A stretch of DNA of 64,000 nt from assembly GCF_008727875.1 (NCBI RefSeq), contig NZ_VTWS01000005.1, forward strand, positions 372,001-436,000, read 5' to 3'. This DNA is from Larkinella humicola. Its GTDB lineage: Bacteria > Bacteroidota > Bacteroidia > Cytophagales > Spirosomataceae. Position numbers and translations under genes: made by a program. Below are positions 55,582 to 63,759 of this stretch, in pieces. The number at the start of each line of letters is the position of its first letter. Position 1 is the first letter of the stretch. A model generated the notes under the pieces. That model was not told where the DNA came from and did not search any database. It was given only the letters and a program-made list of their open reading frames with translations.

Positions 55582-57069
55582 ATGAAACGGCTCACTTTTC
55601 TGTTCTGCCTGCTGCTAACGCGGCCCCTTTTTGCTCAGGATGCGTTTAATTACGGACTCATCATGGACGATGACAGCTACCTCCGGATTCCGGCCAAACC
55701 GCCGGTTATCCGGAAGTTCGGGCTACAGCAACTCCCGGCGCGGGTATCCTACGAAGCCTATTGCCCCCAACCCCTCGACCAGGGGAAACACGGTACCTGT
55801 CTAGCCTTTGCTTTGGGCTACTACCTCCGCACCATCATGGAAGCCCGGCGGCTCAACACTACCAATCGGGTGGAAATCAACAAGCTGGCGTTTTCGCCGA
55901 CCTATCTCTACGAAGAAGCCAAGCTCAGGAACGATCCGTATTGTCAGAATGGATTGCGAATCGATTCGGCGACGAACGTCATTCAGCACAAGGGCATTAT
56001 CCCGTTCAGTTACCTGGGCTATCCCGCTTGCAGTCAGGCCGATATACAAAAATTCAGAACACTGGCGATGCGCTACCGGGTGGCCGAATCGCAGCGGTTT
56101 CTGCGGCTGGACGATCCCGTCAGTGAAAAAGTGTCCAAGCTGAAAAATGTGCTGGCGGAGGGTTTGCCGGTGGTGGTCAGCATTCTGATGACGCCCTCTT
56201 TCGACCAGTTGAATCAGGAGGTCTGGCAACCGGGTCAGGAGGATCTGACGTTGCTGGCGAACAAACAGAAGCAGTTGCAAACCAAAGGCCAGTCGGGCAT
56301 GGGCCACGCGCTGTGCATTCTGGGCTACGACGATGAGCAGTTTGGCGGAGCGTTCCGGATCGTCAACAGCCGGGGGCCGGGCTGGGGCAAACAGGGCTTC
56401 TGCTGGATTCGGTACGCCGATCTGGCGACGTTCACCCGCTACGGTGTGCAACTCTACCCGCCGATGCAGCAACTGGCGACCTACCAGATTGGCGGCTTCA
56501 AGGCGGCTGTGCAATTTGAGCAGAAGGGAATGGGCGAAATGGGGCTTCACATCGACGAAGCCGCTTCGAAAACCGCCGGGATGCTGGTTTACCGCATGAA
56601 CAAACCCAATGTGTCGGGCGACGAATTCAAGTTTCTGATCAACAACGACCGGCAGGCCTACCTGTTTGCCTTCGGTACCGACGAACGACCCAATTCCGAT
56701 TTGACCCGGCTTTTTCCGTACAGCGAAAAACGGCCGGACGGGAAGCTGGTGGATTACAGTCCGTTGCTCGGCGCCAACACCACCGTGGCTTACCCACCCA
56801 CCAACACCATTGAGCTGGATAACAACACCGGGACGGATTATTTTTTGTTGCTGTTCGCGAATCGACCCGTCGACAGCGGCCGCATGAACCGAACGCTGCG
56901 GAGTGCGCAGGGGGGGCGATTGCTCGACCGGCTTCAGAAAACCCTGAGCGCGGAGAGCCTGATCGATTTCACCAAAATCCGGTATGAGCCGAACCGGATC
57001 GCGTTTCAGGTGGAAGGCCAGGCCACCGGGAGTGTCGTGCCGGTGGTGGTGCTCATCGACCACCGTTGA
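55582..57069 (+). CDS. Secreted papain-family (C1) cysteine peptidase
   Basis: A 495-residue exported peptidase (signal ending PLFAQD). The papain active site is complete: Gln66-x5-Cys in PLDQGKHGTCLAFALGYY (Cys about 73), His about 242 in GMGHALCILGYDD and Asn about 263 in IVNSRGPGWGKQGFCWI. The C-terminal part (about 290-495) is beta-rich (GGFKAAVQFEQKGMGEMGLHID and EFKFLINNDRQAYLFAFG) and matches the type of extension seen in caspase-associated proteins, but I cannot name it. It starts 12 nt after the WD40-caspase stop and closes the sigma operon. Confidence 0.88.
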   Translation: MKRLTFLFCLLLTRPLFAQDAFNYGLIMDDDSYLRIPAKPPVIRKFGLQQLPARVSYEAYCPQPLDQGKHGTCLAFALGYYLRTIMEARRLNTTNRVEINKLAFSPTYLYEEAKLRNDPYCQNGLRIDSATNVIQHKGIIPFSYLGYPACSQADIQKFRTLAMRYRVAESQRFLRLDDPVSEKVSKLKNVLAEGLPVVVSILMTPSFDQLNQEVWQPGQEDLTLLANKQKQLQTKGQSGMGHALCILGYDDEQFGGAFRIVNSRGPGWGKQGFCWIRYADLATFTRYGVQLYPPMQQLATYQIGGFKAAVQFEQKGMGEMGLHIDEAASKTAGMLVYRMNKPNVSGDEFKFLINNDRQAYLFAFGTDERPNSDLTRLFPYSEKRPDGKLVDYSPLLGANTTVAYPPTNTIELDNNTGTDYFLLLFANRPVDSGRMNRTLRSAQGGRLLDRLQKTLSAESLIDFTKIRYEPNRIAFQVEGQATGSVVPVVVLIDHR

Positions 57070-57096
57070 GAAACGATCAATCGGTTTTCAGGTGAA

Positions 57097-57993
57097 TCAG
57101 CGGGTCAGATTTGCATTCGGCATGGGCCGGTAGAATTCAGCAGGAAACCGTTTTCCATACAATTCGTGCGGCAGCATATCCAGAACGACGTGGAGATGAT
57201 CCGCCGTCGTTTTGTCCTGCGAAAGAAAATAGCCAAAATCGAACGTTCCTTTTTTTGACGTCGAGTTGTCCAGCGTATGGGCATTATCTTCAAAATAAGC
57301 ACACTGGCAGCCTTTGTACCGCCCTTTTCCGCGAAACGTGTCCGGATGGTGGTAGAAGAACCCCGTTGCTTCCCGCTTCCACTCGTTTGTTTCCGACTCT
57401 GGCGGCATCCTGACCGGGCAGTAGTTCAGCGTGTTCCGGTTGAAATGTGCATTCTTTTTGATCGCGTAGATGGTGATCAGAAACGACCCGTCATTGTTAT
57501 CCGGATCGGTGTCGTTCAGTTCGAAAGTCAGAGGGCCCGTGGTGGGTGACAAAAAATGAACCCCCGGAATGTAATTGATACCCTGCGCCCGGACCATTCG
57601 ACTGCCGTCAATTAAGTAATTCATCGTTCCCCCTGCAACCGGGTCATAGACGGCATCGACAAACCGAAACATCTCCTGACAGGGCGTAGTCCGATCACCA
57701 ATCCGGCACACCAGCGCACCGTGGTAATAGTCCTTGTATTTGTTAAACCGGAGTGCCGCCAGGGCCGGTTTTCCGGTCGCGTCGGCAGCCCCCGTAAACG
57801 GCCCCAGATACACATCGCCGGAGACTTCGATGTAGACGTATTCGTCTTTTTCCACCACAAAACTGGTCGTCAGGGGCGTTTTCGAGTTTCCAGTATAGAT
57901 GTAGCTCGTATGGCGGACAAACCCGGCAGGCAATTGCGCCCAGGCCGTAGTCGGCAACGTCAGAATCAGTAATGCATAGAGAATCGATTTCAT
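57097..57993 (-). CDS. Secreted protein with a LecA (PA-IL)-like domain
   Basis: A 298-residue exported protein (signal ending TAWAQ, about residue 20). Residues about 45-180 resemble the PA-IL galactophilic lectin of Pseudomonas: HGALVCRIGD (91-100; LecA has CGALVMKIG) and LNDTDPDNNDGSFLI (159-172; LecA has YNDVPGTYGNNSGSF). Asp161, Asn166 and Asn167 would correspond to calcium ligands of the LecA site. The C-terminal 120 residues, with RYKGCQCAYFEDN, are unknown and contain a CxC. The gene converges on the C1 peptidase gene. Lectin activity is an inference from the two motifs. Confidence 0.6.
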   Translation of the reverse strand: MKSILYALLILTLPTTAWAQLPAGFVRHTSYIYTGNSKTPLTTSFVVEKDEYVYIEVSGDVYLGPFTGAADATGKPALAALRFNKYKDYYHGALVCRIGDRTTPCQEMFRFVDAVYDPVAGGTMNYLIDGSRMVRAQGINYIPGVHFLSPTTGPLTFELNDTDPDNNDGSFLITIYAIKKNAHFNRNTLNYCPVRMPPESETNEWKREATGFFYHHPDTFRGKGRYKGCQCAYFEDNAHTLDNSTSKKGTFDFGYFLSQDKTTADHLHVVLDMLPHELYGKRFPAEFYRPMPNANLTR

Positions 57994-58060
57994 GGGTGTC
58001 AGAGATTTATACATCCATCGATGTCCTAAGACCATGAAAGGTTATCTGCTCGCTTTACAA

Positions 58061-58843
58061 TCATCGTAATTTGGGTGCTTTGGGGGCATTGGCACATTCT
58101 GATTGCCTTTCGACAGGGACAGAAGTTTGCGATTTGAGCATTCCATTATGATATATTTCAATTTGACATCTTCCACCACGCTTTACCACGTGTGGAACAT
58201 CCGGCTCGAAACAGGTTATGCTATTGTCTCGTGCATGCACCAAATTATACCCTCCTTTTCCGTCGGTTACTTTATTATGTAATGTTTTACCCCTGCAATC
58301 AGTACCTATAATTTTTCCGGCAGCCGGAAAGACGACAACCGGTCCACAACTGCCAACCTTTTTGCCTTTATCGTACCCTCCTTTTCCATCGCAGACAACT
58401 TGATACCTGACCTCATTTACACACGTATCCCTTCCCGCAACAACGTCCCCCCGTTGACACACTTCTTTCTTCTTTACCGGAGCAGGAGAAAGAGACTTTC
58501 TGAACCAAAACCAATACACAAGTCCCGCAATCAGGAGCAGCAGGGCTGCCAGAATAGCCCACCGGTATTTACGATACCAAGGTCGCAAATCCGGATCTTT
58601 TTTAGTGGTTTCTTCAACGTGCGGTCTTGGCGGAGGAGGTGGTGGTGGCACCAGCTTCAACTGGCTTTTGCAAAGTGAACAGTAGTGATCATCAAAGCTG
58701 CTCAGAATTTCATTTTTGAAATCCGAAGGCTGCAAATATTCCGGCATCGACTTATACGGGCAATCCGTTCGTTTTCCACAGCCTTCCGGTACGGGCAAAT
58801 AATAGGGGTTGTATTTCTGAGGTGGGGTAGACGGTGGCTGCAT
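58061..58843 (-). CDS. Proline-rich single-pass membrane protein
   Basis: A 260-residue protein with no close family in my knowledge. Cysteines at about 22, 28, 55 and 58 in the cytoplasmic N-terminus could bind a metal. A run of seven prolines (66-72) leads to a transmembrane helix (about 95-114, AILAALLLLIAGLVYWFWF). The exported tail contains a repeat of (C/T)DGKGGY(D/N) twice, with several cysteines. The ATG at 58843 was chosen because the upstream residues look non-coding. It is divergent from the zinc-ribbon/srfB operon across a 279-nt gap in which I saw no clear promoter. Confidence 0.6.
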   Translation of the reverse strand: MQPPSTPPQKYNPYYLPVPEGCGKRTDCPYKSMPEYLQPSDFKNEILSSFDDHYCSLCKSQLKLVPPPPPPPRPHVEETTKKDPDLRPWYRKYRWAILAALLLLIAGLVYWFWFRKSLSPAPVKKKEVCQRGDVVAGRDTCVNEVRYQVVCDGKGGYDKGKKVGSCGPVVVFPAAGKIIGTDCRGKTLHNKVTDGKGGYNLVHARDNSITCFEPDVPHVVKRGGRCQIEIYHNGMLKSQTSVPVERQSECANAPKAPKLR

Positions 58844-59122
58844 AGAAATATTTTCGGAATAAGATGATAACCTTCGTAGATAAGCGGCATAAATTAGCAA
58901 ATCCCAGGAGCCGACGCGTCAATATTACACAATATGTCTAAAAGGTTGATGATCCATTTGTAAAATCATGAATCCCCTTAGAAAGAATCATGGAATATGG
59001 TATTGCGAATGACGATGTAACCACCCAATTTTAGCAGTTTTAAAAATTGATTTACCCCGGCTGATTATCCCTGATAAATTCCATCCTTTTCCAAGAACGT
59101 TGACTTAAAACGGAATCCATTT

Positions 59123-59596
59123 ATGCCACAAGTTATCTGGGAGCAACCAACCCAAAACCCAAAAAAAGTAACCCTAACCTTTCCGCCCGTAAACCAGCAA
59201 TTTGATTTGGTTCAGGAAGAAATTATCAACCAGTTGGCCGGCAGTGCCAGCAAATCCGTCCGAATCCACCTAGACGGTTCTCCGTACGAGGCCGATTTCA
59301 CCAACCTGCAATCCGTTCCGCAAAAAGTGGGCATTCCGTTGAAAAAACCGGGTAGTGCGGCTCCGCTCATCAGTGGCGATGTCTGCACCATCGAGCAGAA
59401 CGGCCAGTGGCTCAGCCTCGACGGCTGGCAGCCCAATCAGCAATACATCCGGCTGAAACGCCTAAACGGAACGCCCCCTCCCCCCCCACCCGACTACAAA
59501 AAATGTAACAACTGCCATACCCCGAACCGGCTGGATGCGGTCGTCTGCCGCCAGTGTGCCGGTACAACTTTCGAGATCATCTACAAAACCGTTTAA
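59123..59596 (+). CDS. Small protein with C-terminal zinc ribbon, first gene of the srfB operon
   Basis: A 157-residue protein. Residues 1-115 form an unknown alpha-beta domain resembling a ubiquitin-like or beta-grasp fold (VTLTFPPVNQQFDLVQEEIINQLA and SVRIHLDGSPYEADFTNLQ). A hexaproline linker (118-123) precedes a zinc ribbon with Cys128, Cys131, Cys142 and Cys145 (CNNC ... CRQC). It is 22 nt upstream of srfB, so it belongs to that operon. Role not known; the ribbon may mediate binding to the SrfB or SrfC products. Confidence 0.65.
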   Translation: MPQVIWEQPTQNPKKVTLTFPPVNQQFDLVQEEIINQLAGSASKSVRIHLDGSPYEADFTNLQSVPQKVGIPLKKPGSAAPLISGDVCTIEQNGQWLSLDGWQPNQQYIRLKRLNGTPPPPPPDYKKCNNCHTPNRLDAVVCRQCAGTTFEIIYKTV

Positions 59597-59618
59597 CCGG
59601 TCCTTTTTCCTACCACTC

Positions 59619-62600
59619 ATGAACATGGTTTCCCTGATCGCCAACTCCGGCATCCAGTTTATAGATATCCCCCTGAACCTCGGTGATACGAGCGCGGCCC
59701 CCAAACTGCGGTTTGAGTATGCCGAACAGGAAGACCCCGACAATGACCGGGTGTATCTGATCATCCCGTACATGCTCGAAAACGGAAAGTACATCAGTCG
59801 TCTGGACATCAACGCCGAAGCCTTCCGCCCCGACCGCTCCATCGACGAAAGCAAAATCAGGCCCGAAAACCTGAACTACATCCGGGAAGATCACCTGATC
59901 AATCTTCAGGGTCGCTATGCGCTCGATGTTCTGGAGGGCGTCTGGCTCCCCCTGCCCTATTTCCGCACCGATCACTACGACGCCGGTAAACTGATGCCTG
60001 GCCCGCAGTCCTGGGCGCGCATGTACCTCGGCCGGATCAGCTCACAGGAAAAAGCCGAGGGCAGCCCGTATACCCACAAACTGGTGCTGGCGTTCGATAC
60101 GCACTGCGACGACAAGTATGACCCGCGGCTCAACCACACGTATTACGTCGTGCCGGATTCCAGCGATCCGGAAGGCGGCAACACCCGCTTCAAGTGTGCT
60201 ACCCACGAAGACACCAACGGTTTTTTTCTGTCGCAGAAGCGCGTCAACGACTGGCTGGAAGAAGTGATCACGAAGCGCAAAAGCCGGATTCCGCGCCAGC
60301 TTACCAGCGAACCCTACCACCTGCTGCACCTGGGTCTGTATATGACGCTCCTGAAAATGATCGAGCAGACCAATAGCTGGCCCGTCGTAACGCTGCAACA
60401 GGACGCCCTGGGCCGGAGCATCGACGTCAACCTGGTGCTCGACGTCGGCAATTCGCGCACCTGTGGACTGGTTTTGGAAAGCAGTGCCCGCGAGCGCGAT
60501 GCCGAACTCGCCCTGACGGACGCCAAACGCCTGAAAATCCGGGAACTCCGCAATCCGACTCACACCAGCAACAAACCGTTCGAGATGAAGCTGGCGTTTA
60601 TGGAAGCGTCTTTTGGTAAAAAAGAAGGGCTAACCGACGACTTCCTGTTCCGCTGGCCCAGCATGGTTCGGGTAGGAACGGAAGCCACGCGATACGGGGT
60701 CATTTTCGGCGACAACCAGGCCGTCAACGACCAGTATGAAATGACCTTTTCCAGCCCCAAACGCTATTTGTGGGACGCCAAAAAGCGCGAAAAACCCTGG
60801 GGTTATTTTTCCGAACACACCGAGCTGATGCAGAATTCGGCGTCGAGCCTTCCCCTCGCCAACCTCTTTACGAGCGACGGTATGCTGGTCGATAAGGCCA
60901 ACAAACTGGCCAGCGCAAACGGCCCAGGACTGATCTACCGAAGTGGCCAGAATCCGCTCTACGCCCGCAGCGCGCTGATGACCTTTGCGCTGACCGAAAT
61001 CCTGCTCCAGACGCTGAGTTACATCAACAGCTACGAGTTCCGCAACGAACGGGGCGAAGCGGGGGTGCCCCGGCGGTTGCGCCGGATCGTGCTGACCTGC
61101 CCGACGGCCATGCCAAAAACCGAACGGGTCAAGCTGCGCGAGTGTGCCGCCGACGCCCTTCAGGCCCTTCGTGACTACTACGGGGACAAGTATAAACTGA
61201 TTTCGCCCGACCTCGAAATCATTCCCGACTACAGCAAACTGGCTGAAAATGATCCGGTTGAAAGCCGCATTCCGAAAAACCTGAAAGACCTGCGGGAAAA
61301 CCACGACCCCGTTCGGCTGCGCACCTCCTGGGGCTACGATGAAGCCACCTGCAGCCAGTTGGTCTTTATGTACAACGAGATCGTTCACCGGTTTGGGCCG
61401 GAAAATGCCCCCCGGTTTTTTGAGACCATGGGCCGTCGGCGCACCGACGACCTCGACCCATCCCGCAAATCGCTGATGATCGCCAGCGTCGACATTGGCG
61501 GGGGAACGACCGACCTGATGATTGGTCACTATGAATATGAACCAGGCGCGGTCACCAGCCTCTACCAGAACCCGGTTTTCTGGGAAGGATTCAACCTGGC
61601 CGGCGACCACATCATCAAGAAACTCATTGAAGAGTGTGTGTTGCCGCAAATTGCCCGCGAAGCCCGCCGACTGGGTTGTGGCCGCGCGGGGCAGGTTTTG
61701 TATTCGCTCTTCGGCCCGTTCCAGAGCACCGATACCGACCACAAACGCACGCTCAAGAAACATTTTGCCAACCAGGTGGCTACGGTTATTGCGCAGGGCA
61801 TGCTGGGACAGATTACTGCCCATCCCGATCAAACCCGTCAGGTGGCTTTCGATGAGTTTTTTCAGGAACACGAAGCCCCGATTCCAAGCGTGTTGCAGTA
61901 TGTAAACGAAGGGTTCCGGCGCGAAGGGGCCACCGGTTTCGACATCCGGCTGATGAGCTGGGAAGTGTCGCCGGAGGAAATCAACCAGAAAGCCATCCGC
62001 AACGTCATCGGAACCATGCTCCGCGATTTGTGCGGCATCATTTCCCAGTACCAGTGCGATTACGTCCTGCTGTCGGGCCGCCCCTCGACGCTGCCGGTGG
62101 TGCTGGATCTCTTTCTGGAAAACATGCCGGTTTCGCCCGACCGGATTGTGCCGATGAACCGCATCCGGGTCGCCACCAGCGAAAAATTCTGGTATCCCTT
62201 CAGCGATCCGCACGAATACACCATCAAGGATCCCAAAACCTGCGTTTCGGTCGGGGCCGCCATCGCCCTGCTGTCGGAACTGGGCCACCTGAACGGTTTC
62301 CGGCTCGACACACGTCTCCTGGCAGCCCGCATGACCTCCACCGCCGACTACATTGGGTTGCTGACGGACGGCCAGCCGCCCCGCATCAAAAACGAGCATG
62401 TGCTGGCCGTTCCCGATGATTCGCCCATCGAACCCATCGACGAAATCGAGCTGACCGGTGCCAAAGATACGTTCCTGGGAATGCGCCAAATGGCGAGTGA
62501 TCAGTGGATTGCCACGCCTTTGTACAAAATCGAGTTCGACAGCGAACGGGCCAGAACGCTGCTCATGCCCAAACTGCCGCTCAAAGTCCGGATTGGTCGC

Positions 62601-62771
62601 CCGAACCTGCGCGACAAGGAAGGGTTGATCCTGCGCAATAACCTGACGGTGATGGACCCGCAAACGGGCCGCGACATTCCGGCACTGAAGCTGACGGTTT
62701 GCACGCTGACCGATCCGCACGGCTACTGGCTCGATACCGGAAATTTCTACCTGGACCCTTATCTGAACTGA
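59619..62771 (+). CDS. srfB: SrfB-family protein (actin/Hsp70-fold ATPase)
   Basis: A 1050-residue cytosolic protein of the virulence factor SrfB family (PF07520). The sugar-kinase/Hsp70/actin ATPase fold is shown by NLVLDVGNSRTCGLVLESS (phosphate-1, about 270), ASVDIGGGTTDLMIGHYE (phosphate-2, about 622) and YVLLSGRPSTLPVVLDLF (adenosine motif, about 815). An N-terminal region (1-260) without ATPase motifs precedes the core. In Salmonella srfB is in a srfABC operon of disputed role; related clusters in Xenorhabdus were reported as a toxin. It is followed by a coiled-coil protein and an SrfC-like P-loop protein. ATG 59619 was chosen as the upstream residues overlap the previous gene. Confidence 0.8.
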   Translation: MNMVSLIANSGIQFIDIPLNLGDTSAAPKLRFEYAEQEDPDNDRVYLIIPYMLENGKYISRLDINAEAFRPDRSIDESKIRPENLNYIREDHLINLQGRYALDVLEGVWLPLPYFRTDHYDAGKLMPGPQSWARMYLGRISSQEKAEGSPYTHKLVLAFDTHCDDKYDPRLNHTYYVVPDSSDPEGGNTRFKCATHEDTNGFFLSQKRVNDWLEEVITKRKSRIPRQLTSEPYHLLHLGLYMTLLKMIEQTNSWPVVTLQQDALGRSIDVNLVLDVGNSRTCGLVLESSARERDAELALTDAKRLKIRELRNPTHTSNKPFEMKLAFMEASFGKKEGLTDDFLFRWPSMVRVGTEATRYGVIFGDNQAVNDQYEMTFSSPKRYLWDAKKREKPWGYFSEHTELMQNSASSLPLANLFTSDGMLVDKANKLASANGPGLIYRSGQNPLYARSALMTFALTEILLQTLSYINSYEFRNERGEAGVPRRLRRIVLTCPTAMPKTERVKLRECAADALQALRDYYGDKYKLISPDLEIIPDYSKLAENDPVESRIPKNLKDLRENHDPVRLRTSWGYDEATCSQLVFMYNEIVHRFGPENAPRFFETMGRRRTDDLDPSRKSLMIASVDIGGGTTDLMIGHYEYEPGAVTSLYQNPVFWEGFNLAGDHIIKKLIEECVLPQIAREARRLGCGRAGQVLYSLFGPFQSTDTDHKRTLKKHFANQVATVIAQGMLGQITAHPDQTRQVAFDEFFQEHEAPIPSVLQYVNEGFRREGATGFDIRLMSWEVSPEEINQKAIRNVIGTMLRDLCGIISQYQCDYVLLSGRPSTLPVVLDLFLENMPVSPDRIVPMNRIRVATSEKFWYPFSDPHEYTIKDPKTCVSVGAAIALLSELGHLNGFRLDTRLLAARMTSTADYIGLLTDGQPPRIKNEHVLAVPDDSPIEPIDEIELTGAKDTFLGMRQMASDQWIATPLYKIEFDSERARTLLMPKLPLKVRIGRPNLRDKEGLILRNNLTVMDPQTGRDIPALKLTVCTLTDPHGYWLDTGNFYLDPYLN

Positions 62772-62816
62772 CAATCAGGCTGTTTTTCCATGATTTGATT
62801 GGCTCTTTCAATCCGT

Positions 62817-63692
62817 ATGCACGCTCAATCCGACTTTACGCCACCCGATCCATTGCCCACTCCGCTTGATTCGTTCGTCAATCACCTCCGCGACCTGCTG
62901 GGTCCGGAGGTGATTGCGCGTCTGCGGCAAAACCCCAACCTGGCCCTGCCCTACGCCGATGAAAACAGCAGCGACGGTGACTGGCTCCGCCGGGGGTTGC
63001 AAACCATTCTGTCGTCCGACGATCTGGAAACCGTGGGCAGCCGGGCCAAGGATTTGCCGCTCACGATCAGCCGACCGTTGCAGCAGCAAATCGAGAATTT
63101 GCGCTGGGAGCAACTGAAACAGCAGCAGGCACTGACACTGGCCCTGGAGCAGAAGCAAACCGCCGAAACCGGTCGCGAGCAGGCCGAAATCGAGGTGTTT
63201 CGACTCCGGAAAGAGCGGGCGGCCATGCTACCAGCGGCTGAATTTGTACGGTTATTTTTCAGTACTGCCGCCGAAGCCGGCATCCGAAACCTGCTCATCG
63301 AAGCTACCGAGTCGCCCACGCCCGACCTCAACGGTTTCCTGGCGGCTTTTGTGGGCGGGTGGACGGCCTTGCGGGCGTTGGAAACGAGCCCGAACGAATC
63401 GCCACAGGATGCGGTTCGGCAATACCACCAGGCGCTGACCGATTTGCTGAGCGCCTTAACGGGCCTGTATATTCCCCAGCGTCGCGCCCTGCTGGACAAG
63501 GTGGCCCAATGGGCGTCGAACCGCTTTGAGGATTTCGTTTTTGTGTCGCCCGAAGAAACCCGGCAGGTAGACCCGGCCCTTCACAACGTGCAGGGTCTGG
63601 GGGGAAATACCGTCCGCGAAGGCCGGTCGTTTGCCGTCATCCGGCGGCAATCACGAACCGTGGTGATTTACGCAGACATCGTTACCGAATAA
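62817..63692 (+). CDS. Coiled-coil protein between srfB and srfC
   Basis: A 291-residue cytosolic protein. An N-terminal helical region (1-85, LDSFVNHLRDLLGPEVIARLRQ) is followed by a long coiled coil (about 88-145, WEQLKQQQALTLALEQKQTAE), then helical segments and a conserved C-terminus with VVIYADIVTE. Position suggests it fills the role of the middle gene of srf clusters, perhaps a scaffold bridging SrfB and SrfC. There is no signal peptide. The start at 62817 (ATG) was taken over a TTG at 62799. The gap to srfB is 45 nt. Confidence 0.65.
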   Translation: MHAQSDFTPPDPLPTPLDSFVNHLRDLLGPEVIARLRQNPNLALPYADENSSDGDWLRRGLQTILSSDDLETVGSRAKDLPLTISRPLQQQIENLRWEQLKQQQALTLALEQKQTAETGREQAEIEVFRLRKERAAMLPAAEFVRLFFSTAAEAGIRNLLIEATESPTPDLNGFLAAFVGGWTALRALETSPNESPQDAVRQYHQALTDLLSALTGLYIPQRRALLDKVAQWASNRFEDFVFVSPEETRQVDPALHNVQGLGGNTVREGRSFAVIRRQSRTVVIYADIVTE

Positions 63693-63705
63693 AGATTTTT
63701 GATAA

Positions 63706-63723
63706 CCTGAACGGGTGTTCAGG
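63706..63723. repeat. Perfect short hairpin between the coiled-coil gene and srfC
   Basis: CCTGAAC, loop GGGT, GTTCAGG gives a 7-bp perfect stem 13 nt after the stop codon. No T-run follows, so it is probably not a full terminator; it may modulate srfC expression or mRNA processing. Confidence 0.45.
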
Positions 63724-63759
63724 CATAAATATTCGAAAACATCCCGAAACCCATTCACT

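Noticed and set aside
55801-57063. 420-codon open frame antisense to the C1 peptidase gene
   Set aside because: It overlaps a gene with a complete papain active site and has no recognisable features itself.
51259-57069. A CRISPR-linked protease-sigma system (CalpL/T/S) in strict sense
   Set aside because: No CRISPR array, CARF or SAVED domain is present, and the proteases are exported; only the logic is similar.
60630-62774. 714-codon open frame antisense to srfB
   Set aside because: It mirrors the codon bias of the G+C-rich srfB gene on the opposite strand, its residues are low-complexity (Arg/Gln/Val rich) and match no family, and srfB has clear motifs.
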